Shown: positions 43,638 to 54,272, numbered from the stretch's first letter. The stretch is DNA of 64,000 nucleotides from Odontocerum albicorne (GCA_949825065.1 OX463862.1:14069592-14133591); one strand, 5' to 3'. The notes: generated by a model not told the origin, from the sequence alone. A program made the numbers and translations.

Positions 43638-43856
43638 GCGTTGTATTGTATTGTACTTTCGTTGTATACAGTACAACCTGGCGGGCTTATTGCCATGTGA
43701 CAATAGCTTTCAACCAACAAGAAAGATGTTAAAGAGATCTTAAGTGAAACCCAGACTGGAAAACTTGTTTGAAATATCAGGGTTTTAGCGGAAATCGATC
43801 CCACAACCTCAGGGTTGGGAGACAAGCGTCTTATCAATTTGGCGACGGAGGTCATC
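43638..43856 (-). mobile_element. SINE-A1, full length
   Basis: Tail ttgtattgtattgtactttc and gttgtatacagtacaacctg, hairpin with one mismatch, body, B box gaaatcgatcccac and cggaggtcatc end. This longer subfamily ends in (TACAA)-type repeats rather than poly(A). Confidence 0.9.
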
Positions 43857-43859
43857 AGG

Positions 43860-44190
43860 AAGAGGACATTACAATTATTACAAATGAAAGGCAACAAACA
43901 AACTCAGATCCGTATAAATTGTGCGTTCACTATATATTACCTGTTTTTTTGTTTCTCTTGTTTTTCATGTACTATGTACACATATTTACTTGGCATGTAA
44001 ATACATTTAAAAAAAAATAATACATTGATCAACCTAATTAAAAATATTAATGTTGTTTGGAAAAAAAAGTTTGAAATCTCTGAATACAGAATAAAAACAA
44101 TGTTTCTACCAGTAGCACCTACTTATCGCGGGGTTACTGTATAATTCCCATACATTGGGCGTTGTTAATGTCATTCCGAAGTATGGAAGG
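43860..44190. other. No recognised feature
   Basis: A+T-rich. Nothing supported. Confidence 0.4.
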
Positions 44191-44196
44191 TATTCA

Positions 44197-44469
44197 TTAT
44201 AGGCGGACTGTCTTCGAAAGTAATCCTTTTTTTTTCAAAGAAATGCATGGCGATATCGAATTCCATTTATTTTGAATTAGTGTATTTAAATCAATACATT
44301 CGGTTCTTCTATCAGACAAAATGTTTCGTATGCAGGTAACCTTGTTACCTGCCGCAAAATATTTGCCGATGCGTTCAAAAACCGAAATGCATTCAATGCA
44401 ACAGCGGCTGTCATTTTTACAGAGGAAAAAAAGCAAATTACAGGGTTTCGAACCAAAGAGTACTGACAT
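44197..44469 (-). CDS. Uncharacterised 90-residue ORF
   Basis: Reads MSVLFGSKPCNLLFFLCKND at the start, then CIECISVFERIGKYFAAGNK and RRTECIDLNTLIQNKW. Codon composition is more balanced than the flanks and the residue mix is protein-like. I cannot assign a family; a fragment of a DNA-transposon or host exon is possible. No upstream continuation in frame. Confidence 0.22.
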   Translation of the reverse strand: MSVLFGSKPCNLLFFLCKNDSRCCIECISVFERIGKYFAAGNKVTCIRNILSDRRTECIDLNTLIQNKWNSISPCISLKKKGLLSKTVRL

Positions 44470-44512
44470 TATCTTGTCATTCGAGAGAAAATAAGGTTAA
44501 TTGGTGTTATTG

Positions 44513-44570
44513 GGGATTATAACAGTCGCACAATGGTCTTGGATTCGAATCCATAATAAATTGGGCAATG
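44513..44570 (+). mobile_element. tRNA-like fragment
   Basis: ggattataacagtcgcacaa and cttggattcgaatcc (B-box-like). Too short for assignment; possibly SINE-C or another tRNA-derived SINE. Confidence 0.35.
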
Positions 44571-44676
44571 GAAATTGTACGAATCAGCATAGATATGAAT
44601 AATTTATGACAGATCAATTGATATCAGTGTTTTGGACAATTTAGAAAGGTAGTCAGGTAATATCGTGACGTTTTTA

Positions 44677-44802
44677 TTGTATTGTATTGTATTGCACTTT
44701 CGCTGTACATAGTACAACATGGCGGGTTTGTTGCCATGTGCCATTTTTTTCTAGCCAACCAGCAAAATGTAAACGAGGCCTTAAGTAAAAGCCACTCTCA
44801 AA
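44677..44802 (-). mobile_element. SINE-A1, 5'-truncated
   Basis: ttgtattgtattgtattgca tail, caacatggcgggtttgttgc, cttaagtaaaagcc. Homology stops before the tRNA-like head, next to the 91-bp array. Confidence 0.82.
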
Positions 44803-44844
44803 ACATAAAAAAACAAGTTAGTTTACAAAGGGAATCTTTTTTCA

Positions 44845-45840
44845 ATGTTTATGTTCCTAAATTTATAATACACTATATTGTACGTAAATTTATAACACAC
44901 TATGTTTATGTACCTAAATTTAATGTTAACGAACTTGAATTTATAACACACAATGTTATTTAATGTTAACGTACCTAAATTTATAACACACTATGTTTGA
45001 GTACCTAAATTTAATGTTAACGAACTTGAATTTATAACATACAATGTTATTTAATGCTAACGTACTTAAATTTATAACACACTATATTTGTGTACCTAAA
45101 TTTAATTTTAACGTACTTGAATTAATAACACAATGTTATTTAATATTAACGTACCTAAATTCACAACACACTATGTTATTTAATGTTAATGTACCTAAAT
45201 TCATAATACACTATGTTTATGTACCTACATTTAATGTTAACGTACTTGAATTTATAACACGCAATGTTATTTAATGTCAACGTACCTAAATTTACAACAC
45301 ACTATGTTTAAGTACCTAAATTTAATGTTAACGTATTTGAATTTATAACAAACAATGTTATTTAATGTTAACGTACCTAAATTTATAGCACGCTATGTGA
45401 ATGTACTTAAATGTAATGTTTATGTACATAATTTTTAACATACTATGTTTATAAACCTTCATACGATTTTTGTACTTAATTTATAACATTTTGTTTATAT
45501 ACCTAAATTTATTGTATATGTACCTAATTTATAACACAGTATATTTATATACCTAAACTTAACTGTTATGTATCTATTTTTTGACATACTCTGTCTATAT
45601 ACCTAAATTTAATGTCATGTACCTAATTTTGAACACACTGTGTTTATATACCTACATTTATTGCTTGTGTATCTTGTTTTTAAAACATGTTTATACTCGT
45701 ATACCTCCATTTATTGCTTATGTATCTTGTTTTTAAAACATGTTTATACATCTAAATTAAATTTCTATATACCTAAATTGAATGTTTATGAACCCATATT
45801 TATATCATACTATGCTGAATCACAAATGAAAAAAGGGTAT
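44845..45840. repeat. About 91-bp higher-order tandem array
   Basis: Units built from subrepeats of the type gtacctaaatttataacaca / ctatgttta / gtaacttgaattt, with a 91-bp higher-order period (aacgtacctaaatt... to ttatttaatgtt) in 44960-45400. Order decays to about 45-50 bp units towards 45840. Short frames here are repeat products. One unit at 45690 carries an inserted CTCGTA. Confidence 0.9.
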
Positions 45841-46845
45841 TTTTTAAATATTAACAATAGTTCATAGTGTATATTCATTCATAAATCCAGAGAATTATAA
45901 CGGAAATTGGTTTCATTAGGAAAACAAATGCCAAACATCACATTCATAATAAAATTTTCAACAAAAAAATTCATTAAAAATAATAATGATATTCTGAAGA
46001 AATATATTGTTTTTCGAAGTGAATCGCTAACTGCATTTTTTAAATTTATCTAATATTCTTTAAGATGTTAAGATATTAATCGACCTCTCAGCGGGATGTC
46101 TTGGCGCCAAATCTCTTTTTGGTTTACCGCCGTTTTTTATTTTGTTTCATAACTATCTATGGATTTTGAACATGGAATAATGTAAGGATTATATGCCCTA
46201 GAAGTTGTACTTGTTTTTCTAGTAATTTGAAATGTATTATCTGTTCCATTGCCTTAACATATATATTTAAAATTCAGGATACATGTATACGTTTTAATAC
46301 TATATTGGTATCAGTAGACCTATTATTTATATATTAATAAATTCACTTATTTATCATATTATTAAATACAAAGTAACACGTTGTAGTCACAAAATGTCAA
46401 CGATGATTCATTTTCATATAAATAATGAAGCAAGCTATCAGTTTTATGATTTAATTTATATTATTAAAGGTATTATAGACATTAAAAGTGATGTCGAGTT
46501 ATTATAATCTAATATCGTCATATTTGTATCAAGCTGTAAAACGGTAAAACGATCGCAGTTCAACTAATCTGTGACAATTTCTAAGAATCAAAACCTTTTT
46601 GGCTGGGCACATCGTTAGCAATCAGGGAACGTCAATTCTAAATAAAATTAGGGTTGATTAAAAAAAATTTTTTTCACGATAATAAAAATTATTGGCTAGT
46701 GCTAAACTTAATATATAAAAGCAACATCTGAGCATTGAAAGGGATTAATAAAAGTATATTCAATGTTGTAGAAATGCGTATATTGTGTAAAATATGTGAC
46801 ATTATAATGTTTGATAAAGTATAAAAATTCGGATAAAGGATAATT
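45841..46845. other. No recognised feature
   Basis: A+T-rich without repeat matches or credible open frames. Confidence 0.45.
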
Positions 46846-46849
46846 GTTT

Positions 46850-47170
46850 GTTAAAGACGGATGTTATAAATAAAATGAAGAAATGAATCTTCAGATGATT
46901 TTGCCACGTTGAGAGAATGACTTGCGAAAGACACATCTCTAAAATTATAGAGAGAGAATAAGATGTAGACCCAGAAAACAGTGGTAGTAGATAGTTGGAG
47001 AAATTTTAACTGAGGAAAAGGTAAGAAATATAAAAAACAGGATAGCAAAAATGATGTGACGTATGATATGGACAACGCGAGAGCTCTGTGCATGTTTAGA
47101 ATGGTGTAGACATTTGTCTTCTCTGCTTTCCCTAAAAGGATCATAGTATGATGGTTTGCATCTATTATTA
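46850..47170 (+). pseudogene. LINE-R C-terminal relic
   Basis: NKMKK-IFR-FCHVERMTCE, with stops, parallels the LRWFGHVERMNEE block; later sequence (tcttctctgctttccctaaa, catagtatgatggtttgc) is the family 3' end. Decayed. Confidence 0.68.
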
Positions 47171-47194
47171 TTTTATCTTTCGATTGGGACAATA

Positions 47195-47262
47195 TTTTTG
47201 GGTTTGTTTGTAAATCGAACCCAAAACCCCAAGATGTAAGGTTTTGGCGACGTTCGACATAT
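47195..47262 (-). mobile_element. SINE-B head remnant
   Basis: Reverse strand ggggttttgggttcgattta and ccaaaaccttac match the 37900-37940 head. Confidence 0.5.
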
Positions 47263-47264
47263 GA

Positions 47265-48650
47265 GTGTTCTCAGGCAGTGAGCAATGATAAGTTGATAAC
47301 ATTAATTGATAATACAGAATTTGTTCTAGAAGCACAATTACAGTAAGCTCTCGAACTCATGAAATGTATATGTAATACAGAAATCATATAAGACATTTGT
47401 ATATCTTTACGAATATTTTAAAAAGATTTTCAAAATCAACAAAAAAAACCTCTTATGGATATATTATATATGTATACGAGTATATGCAAAATGTACCGAA
47501 TCTATAAAACACTATTAAAATTAAAAACATATACCATATAATATATTAATCCAATTAAATTAGGCTTTAAAGGTTTTTGTTCCTAACAAAATTATCAAAA
47601 GCAATGGATATTTCTTCAATTATTTTAGAACAGGTAAATATGAATTGGATCATTTTTGCATAATTACGTCCATAGATATTCTCTCTTTGAATAATGGCCG
47701 TGAACTCCTATATATGAAGGAGTGTACGCCAGTGTCAAGTGATGATCCATAGATATTACTTTATAAGCGAAATACAGATAAACGACAAATTACAATGTAA
47801 TAAAATATGTTTTAATGAAAACAATGCAACTTTAATTAAAACTGTTCCCGCCCTCTATTTAAACACCTCTGTTAAAACCTATTGGGAAGATCGTCCCATT
47901 ATGCACAATAAAACGTGTAATTATATGGCAAAGTGTATGGAGCCTAGGCTATCATTAAAGGCATAAATAAAATACCTATTATGCCCAATTATTTATCCGG
48001 GATTCGTGGGGTTAGCGCTAAAAACAAAGAAAAAATATTGTTTTTTAAAACCATCCGTCAAAAAATTTGAGTGTCTTTTTACAAAGATAAGTATGGGAAA
48101 GATATTTTTATGAAATATTATTTTTCACAGGGTTTTGTTTTTTTTTTTGTTTAAAGATAATATTATCATTGAGGGGATAAAAGTTTTATTAGTATAGATA
48201 TAATAATAGGTTTTATTAAATAATTTTACGCTTTTTGCCGATTCTGTAATTTGTTTTGGGAAAAATGACAATATGATCGAAAATTCCACAAAGTTGTAAA
48301 ATAGTGAGTTATATAGGAACAATATGTACCCAGGGAGTAAGTTTTTAAATATTTTGTTTACATATTTTTTTATGTGATATTAAAGAATCATGATACCTAA
48401 CATATTTCGTTTGATTATTATAAATCGGTAAAAGTGAAAACTGTATTGTGAATTGGAATTTGTTATGACAAATTATCCATAGATGTCAATACAATTAACT
48501 TTTTTGATATACGAGTAATCTATACTTTTTTTTTATGTTAATATGAAACGAACCGGTGCGTTCGTACTAATTTGAAATAAGTTAGGTTCACACGCACCCG
48601 TGCGTTCATACTCGCTTGCAAGTTAAGTTAACGAGATGTTTTATCGTTAT
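47265..48650. other. Mostly featureless stretch
   Basis: Contains a family X end (aattggatcatttttgcata, attacgtcc) at 47645-47690 and octamers TACGAGTA at 47475 and 48510. A 75-residue frame at 47739-47966 (+) ends NKTCNYMAKCMEPRLSLKA. It looks faintly protein-like but has no family match. Confidence 0.4.
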
Positions 48651-48656
48651 TTTTTT

Positions 48657-48797
48657 GCTATGTGGTAATATCTTCCAACTAACCAAAAAGTTTTAAAGGG
48701 ACTTTAATGGAAAAACAGATTGGAATCTTAAAAAAAAACGGGTAACTCGTAAGCTGTCGGAATCCATGGGTCTTATTAACTAAGCCACATAGATTAC
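48657..48797 (-). mobile_element. SINE-A, diverged
   Basis: atgtggtaatatcttccaac, taaccaaaaagttttaaagg, acagattggaatctt, degraded head and taactaagccacatagat. Confidence 0.75.
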
Positions 48798-49091
48798 CAT
48801 TTATTCTCACTGCCTAACTCAATAAGAGCATGGTGAGCTGGTGACGATCGTGTACATTTTTTAAAAAATTTGGTTGAAAATTATTCAGCCAAAAATATTA
48901 GATGCCGGTATAGCACGCACTCGTTTATGTACAGAGTGTCCCAAAAAAAATAAATAGACACTTTGAATTATTATAAATTCAGTATTTTTTAAGATAGGTA
49001 TATTGAAGATTAAAACTCTAAATTAAAGAAAATAAATATAGATTTATTTAACTATCTCAAAGTTTCAAAATAATGGCCGTTCTGGTCCATA

Positions 49092-49468
49092 TTTATTTAT
49101 TTAACACTTTTATTGCAAATACAATCTGGCGGGCTTATTGCCATGCGGCAATCTCTTCCAACCAACCAGACAAAAGTAAATGAAGCAAGTTACGTGGTCG
49201 AATAAATTATTCAAATGACTATCCATCCCCACGAAATCAATAAACATATACGTGAGCATATGCCCACGAACCCCACAAAGACGGACAATCACCCGAACAT
49301 TATTTTTAATATAAAGTGAGATATCATCAATCAAAAGGAAAGGAAGGGATGGTGGAGAGGAAAATAAAAGAAAAATCAGGAATGAAACACGTTATTTTAC
49401 TGACTAGAAATTAAGAGTTTTTTCAGTCGCTTCTTAAAGCATGCCAAGGACGGCATGCTTTAAGAAGC
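49092..49468 (-). mobile_element. LINE-A 3' end in mariner, with 5' inversion
   Basis: Flanked by an 8-bp duplication GGTCCATA (49084-49091, 49469-49476). The tail, hairpin and 3' UTR are intact. At its 5' edge a ccttggcatgctttaagaag segment is present in both orientations back to back (49431-49468), a short 5' inversion. The minus frame running through this point (49434 on) is an artefact of the fusion. Confidence 0.92.
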
Positions 49469-49476
49469 GGTCCATA

Positions 49477-49900
49477 CACTGCTGATAACGTGGGATTGCA
49501 AATATCACGAATAATTTTGGTATTTGGGCGCATTTTCTTTCAGTGGCTGCTCTCAATTCATTAACTATTGCCAGTTTTGTATTGTAAACCATATCTTTGA
49601 TGAGTCTCCATAAAAATAATTTCATTGGCGTGACGTCTGGGAAGCGCGGGAAGTATACAATTCTACTTCTACGTTCAATCCATATATTCAGCAGATTTTC
49701 ATCAAGATAGGCTCTCACATCTCTATGATAGTAGTAGAAAGGTATATCATCTTATTGGAAATAAAAGCCTTCCTCATTCTTAAGCTTCTCAAGAATGCGT
49801 GGTACAACAAATCCCGGTATCAAGTTCAAGTAAACGGCACGGTGTAAAAGTGTATTGATCGTTGCTGGGTCTCGTAGTCGAGAAATCCTCGCCACCCCAA
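49477..49900 (-). pseudogene. mariner transposase catalytic region, inactive
   Basis: Reverse strand: LHRAVYLNLIPGFVVPRILE, then GFYFQ-stop-DDIPFYYYHRD where relatives have FQQDGAPPHYHRD. VRAYLDENLLNIWIERRSR and FPRFPDVTPMKLFLWRLIKD follow (relatives: PRSPDLTPLDFFLWG). The second catalytic aspartate survives in QxDD context, but a stop precedes it. The third site reads M-K in place of the usual (L/M)D, so that aspartate is lost. Length is consistent with the C-terminal half of a mariner transposase. Confidence 0.88.
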
Positions 49901-50299
49901 CGTCAATTCAATCAATAAGTAAAGTTGTGCCGTGGCGTTAGTTTTTTTTCAAATGAGTAAGCGGTTGTATACCAGCACTCATCAGCCACACCGCTGTACT
50001 GGATCTAATGATACACCGAAGTGAGACGATTGGAGCACACCAGAATGTATTTTTTATCTTTTTGATAGAATACATATGACCGAAGTCATAGTTATCCTTA
50101 TACCCCTGAATACTAGGCAGAAAAGCACAAGACAGCTCAATCCCTTTTATACCGAAAATTGCTATACTAATTATAAAATCAACTCCTCTATAATTCGTAT
50201 GCAAAGGCTTGGAAACGAGTTTTGCAACAATTTAGATATATTTAATATAAGTATATATAGTATTCGCCAGAATATCACAACAATTTTTAGAAATAGCTA

Positions 50300-51036
50300 C
50301 TGACTTTGTGCTCTCCTTTATTAATATAAATAACGTAATATAAACAAAACATTTGCCTCTGGAGTTGAGTAACCCTGCATCAACATGTATGAAGATTTTA
50401 ATTCTGCAAAGCAACTTGCATCTCGTTCTACTAATGAGGCCATGTGTTTTCTACATCTCAATATCTATCCTTTTTTTTATTTTTTTTTTATTAAACAAAG
50501 TAAATAATTGTACAAACATTTGTCAAGGCTATACCTATATACAAATTTATTACTTAACTAATCTTAATTATATGTTATCATTTATGGACTTACTTCATCT
50601 TATTTTCCTACATATCATTTTATTTTATTTATTCAATCTTAATATATGAGATCTTAGAAATAATTAACACCTACATACTACTTGTAACTAGATAACAATT
50701 CTTACACTAATTATTTAGCAAAAACATGTCCACTCGTTCAGGCTACTTGTATTCCACCACATTCACTCAGACCTTGATCGTCCCAGCTTATACTGTAGGT
50801 GGACTAGTCAGGCAACAGATACTATCCATAAAATTCCCACAAAATTCTCAAAGATTATCAAATAATTTTCAAACAATGACTGTACATTATTATTACTACT
50901 GCTTTTTGTATCTTCATGTTAGTTTAAGATAAAATTTTGTATTATTTGTCAATAATTTTAAGTACGTGTATAACCTGTCACATGTTCATTTGTATATAAA
51001 GACACGGTTGTGTCGTTAATTAAATAAATAAATAAA
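50300..51036 (-). repeat. Duplicated sequence D, copy 1, split by Jockey
   Basis: Shares blocks with 52062-52640: tttgtgctctcctttattaa, tctggagttgagtaaccctg, gcaaagcaacttgcatctcg, then beyond the Jockey insert tccataaaattcccac and the tail gtgtcgttaattaaataaat. On the reverse strand it has a short open stretch, HVDAGLLNSRGK. Unknown class. The (TAAA) end suggests a LINE 3' UTR in plus orientation, while the open stretch is on minus, so strand is uncertain. Confidence 0.7.
50471..50818 (-). mobile_element. Jockey 3' end inserted in sequence D
   Basis: Begins with poly(T) and runs through the Jockey 3' UTR to the stop-codon region (ctgtaggtggactagtca). Flanked by atatctatcc (50461-50470) and atactatcc (50819-50827). 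The empty site is seen at 52223-52240 (aatatctatccataaaattc). 5'-truncated to about 348 bp. Confidence 0.92.
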
Positions 51037-51054
51037 AATATGCGCATGTTATTT

Positions 51055-51112
51055 GAGGAGAGTAACACAGCGCGGGGTTCGAACCGACAATCTTCCACAC
51101 GCAAAAGTGTAC
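51055..51112 (-). mobile_element. SINE-C head
   Basis: Reverse strand: attgtcggttcgaaccccgc (B box) and gctgtgttactctcctc, parallel to 40445-40490. Confidence 0.55.
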
Positions 51113-52060
51113 ATATATTTTTTTGGATCAACCTATATCTATGTCAAGTCTCACGATTCGTTTTTTTCATTATGTCGGTTATTGTTCTTCAAACACCTCT
51201 CGGCAAGGTCTTCTTTCCTTTGATGGCTCTGGTCCAACGGAGCCCATCACTGCGGGTGTCATTGTTTTTTTTTTCAAAAAGGTTTGTTTCCCGTTTATTA
51301 AAAAATACGTATCCATTTTGCACGGGTTTGTTTCCTGGAAATACGATGGGAGGTCAAAACGGCTTTTGTTTCAATGGTCATTGGTTATTCGTGTTAAATG
51401 TTATGATACCACATCCTATATAATTTAAGGAAGGAAACTTTTAAAAAGGATATAATATCATAAATTGTTTTTTGTCAAAGATTTTATCAACTAGGAAAAA
51501 GCGTTGTTAAATTAAAAATAAAAATCAAGGTTTTAATATATTATATAATATTGTGTAAAGTAAATGCGATTTTTTTTAATCCACTTGGCACGGATTTCTC
51601 CTGTTACACAAAGAGGGTCTGCTTCTAGTTAGCTTATTCGTAAGGAAGAATATCAGCCAGGATTCTTCTCATACTGCTAGACGGTACCGAGAATATATCA
51701 ACCGTGTCATTCAGTTGGTTCAATATCTCTATACCAAGCGTGACTGAGTGTTTAGCCATGATATTCCTTCTGTAAGTTGGTATGTAGAACAGAGGGTCAT
51801 TTCTTGCACGGCTATATTTATTAGGGACATATAAACTTAGTGCTTCTACCTATAGTAACGCGGAACAATTAAAGCCACCTTGAATAATCTTTAATAAGAA
51901 TATCGCAATGGATTCTTGCCTTCTTGTTCTATAGTTACACATCGTAGAGGGTTCGACGTGGTGCACATATTTTAGGTAATCGCATTTTCTTCTGTACCAT
52001 AAATAACTGAGGATTTTTTTTGTATTTATTCTATATTATTCTTATATTTGAGATATATGG
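51113..52060. other. No recognised gene
   Basis: A frame at 51040-51423 crosses the SINE-C head and has no family resemblance. The rest is A+T-rich with less biased patches at 51590-51780. Nothing is identified. Confidence 0.35.
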
Positions 52061-52061
52061 G

Positions 52062-52640
52062 TGAATATAACTTTGTGCTCTCCTTTATTAATATAAATAA
52101 CGTAATATAAACAAAACATTAAGGACAATACTTTGCCTCTGGAGTTGAGTAACCCTGCATCAACATGTTTTAATTCTGCAAAGCAACTTGCATCTCGTTC
52201 TACTAATGAGGCCATGTGTTTTCTATATCTCAATATCTATCCATAAAATTCCCACAAAATTCTCAAAAAATCCAATATTTGTTCTATGTATGCGTTATTC
52301 CACTAAAAACAAATCTGAGTTCTTTACTTCTATAAAATAAGTCTTGGACAATTACGTAAGTCTGTCTGCTTGGTGAAGTTTGGTAATATTTTGTGGTATA
52401 CATACATATACTCGTATGTATTGAACTTAAATATAACATACATATAATTATTAAATAATTTTAAACAATTACTGTAATTTATTATTACTACTGCTTTTTG
52501 TATCTTCATGTTAGTTTAAGATAAAGTTTTGTATTATTTGTCAATAATTTTAAGTACTTGTATAACCTGTCACATGTTCATTTGTATATAAAGACACTGT
52601 TGTGTCGTTAATTAAATAAATAAAATAAATAAATACATAA
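52062..52640 (-). repeat. Duplicated sequence D, copy 2
   Basis: Uninterrupted counterpart of 50300-51036. It also contains about 165 bp (52272-52440, with TACTCGTA at 52409) lacking in copy 1. A minus-strand frame 52042-52233 includes ASLVERDASCFAELKHVDAG and is closed by stops shortly after. Confidence 0.7.
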
Positions 52641-52644
52641 TGAG

Positions 52645-53130
52645 AGATTGGAACAAGTTGAGGAGTTTTACTATTTGGGTAGTATGTTCTCAGATGATAG
52701 AATAGTTAAGAGGGATATCGAACGACGTGTAGCTATAGGAAATACTGTGGCACTAAAACGTATACACTTGAACCAGTATGCATCAACATTGGCTAAGATG
52801 ATAGTTATCAATAGTATTTTGGTTCCAACTTTGATGTTGGGTAGAGAAACGTAGACATGGAAAAATACTGAGAGGAGCCGAATAAATTCTGTAGAAATGC
52901 GTGCATTAGGAATAATATACGCAATGATAATGTATGACAGAATACGGAATGAAATGATAAGGGATGAATGTGACTTTAAGGCTTATGTGTTGAGTAAGAT
53001 GAAGAAGATCACGCTGAGATGGTTTGGACATTTGGAACGAATGAATTAATGAAATATATACTAAAAAAATAGATATACTCGTATAGTTTGAGAGGAAGAC
53101 CAATGAAAGTATAGTTGGATCAAATGAATT
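52645..53130 (+). pseudogene. LINE-R C-terminal region
   Basis: RLEQVEEFYYLGSMFSDDRI then VKRDIERRVAIGNTVALKRI, and KMIVINSILVPTLMLGRET where active relatives have KLRVYDSVLVPTLLYGSETW-type sequence. Then a block matching RIRNEMIRDECDFKAYVLSK and LRWFGHLERMN after stops. It is one of the better preserved LINE-R pieces but lacks the RT catalytic core. A TACTCGTA at 53076 interrupts a tagtgcaaatg-like site. Confidence 0.82.
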
Positions 53131-53134
53131 ATAT

Positions 53135-53240
53135 CCTTACACATGTACCGGGTCTCACTTCTCTTATGGTGCTTAACACATACCTTGCAAGTTCTGCAAT
53201 GCTTCTCGTTTATGTAGGTACAGTTGATGAGTACATATCA
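53135..53240 (-). pseudogene. piggyBac cysteine-rich domain
   Basis: Reverse strand reads EKHCRTCKVCVKHHKRSET then RYMCKD. The CxxC...C spacing is the piggyBac C-terminal zinc domain. It is followed upstream by a serine-rich stretch, with a stop between. The open plus frame at 53115-53618 is the antisense shadow. Confidence 0.8.
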
Positions 53241-53492
53241 GATACACTCTTTGACAATCTGTTTGGAGGTTTCTGTAAATTCATTATTCGTTTTGAACCC
53301 AGAAACTATAGTTGGTATCCAGATTCAATTGTTATACTTTCAAGATCTGCCACTTTACAACAAAGTGATGACGCCACGTTAGAATCTCCATCATACATCA
53401 ATCCATGCATATTTTCATTATTTAGGGTGCTATTCATTTTAGAAATCGGAAGACTATCGTTTAATGGGGAAATTGCTTATAAAAATATTTGT

Positions 53493-54068
53493 TATACTCA
53501 AGAAAATGTAGCATTGCCCCAGTTACGTTTGAAATGTCATGTTTCAAAGGGTGGGGTAAAACAGTTTTATACAAATCGAATCGTTTTTTTTATAAATCGA
53601 AAAATTGTTTTTCTCTAAACTGACGTTTTAATTCCTAATTTTCATTATACTGACTTTCGAATGTATTGTATGATTTGTATCTATCTTTAAAAGGCCAAGA
53701 TCTACTTTGAATTAATACTAATTACGAACATTTAATTTTATGTGTAAAAAAATCGAAAATCCAATTATCGCATACACCCCATCCCTAGCCAATGCAGACT
53801 AACGTAGTGACTTTTGACGAACGTCGCCAAATATTATGTGATTTTAACAAACTGACATATTTTTGCTAATTTGTAACAAGATGTATTAATTTGTCATTAT
53901 TGTTAGTTTTATGTAATGTAACCTAAATATGTTAACTTGCTATTTATTAGAATCGAGGCTTATATTAAAGTTGATAAAATAATTAAAATTACTGAACATC
54001 GTTACAAGGTTGTCCTGGGACAAATTTGTGAAACGTCACAGGGACCATGCTACATTTTATTTAGTATA
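53493..54068 (+). mobile_element. MITE-T, full length in piggyBac
   Basis: Left tatactcaagaaaatgtagc, right gctacattttatttagtata; 576 bp, same length as 36115-36690. Confidence 0.93.
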
Positions 54069-54185
54069 GAGGCTATTAATGTTATTTTTTGGAAGAGGTA
54101 TTAATCACGTGAAACCATGGGACCGGAACTCAACGCAAATATAATTTATCACGTTAAAACTCATAATCGGGATATAAAGTGTTAA

Positions 54186-54272
54186 GTGAAAACTAGACTG
54201 GAACTCTTTTTAAAAAATATGGGTTCCAACGGGAATCGGACTTGCAACGAGGGCTGGAAGACAGGCGTTAGG
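54186..54272 (-). mobile_element. SINE-A head half
   Basis: gtgaaaactagactggaact, gggttccaacgggaatcgga and gctggaagacaggcgtta. It starts exactly at TTAA, where the piggyBac relic ends. The A-box end is missing. Confidence 0.82.

Larger units (their letters stand above)
48932..49930 (-). mobile_element. mariner element, partial, hosting LINE-A
   Basis: The 3' end CAGAGTGTCCCAAAAAAAAT follows TA (48930-48931) on the plus strand. The reverse-strand coding relic runs from about 49920 to 49470 and resumes beyond LINE-A at 49083 (QCMDQNGHYFETLR then stop). The 5' TIR was not found; 49930-50230 may be 5' transposase sequence too decayed to read. Confidence 0.85.
53131..54181 (-). mobile_element. 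Deleted piggyBac element, split by MITE-T
   Basis: Right end ctcataatcgggatataaag, then tg and TTAA at 54182-54185. Collinear with the element at 35575-36034 through the attcacgtgaaa, gggacc and ctcaac blocks. MITE-T occupies 53493-54068. The left end is lost in LINE-R. TTAA here is continuous with gtgaaaact of a SINE-A body, marking the same TTAA site as in the 10411 case. Confidence 0.72.

Noticed and set aside
51040..51423. 127-residue ORF
   Set aside because: Begins inside sequence D and reads through the antisense of a SINE-C head; no recognisable domain.
53115..53618. 167-residue ORF, longest in the window
   Set aside because: It is the antisense of the piggyBac relic and runs into MITE-T; the real coding signal is on the minus strand.
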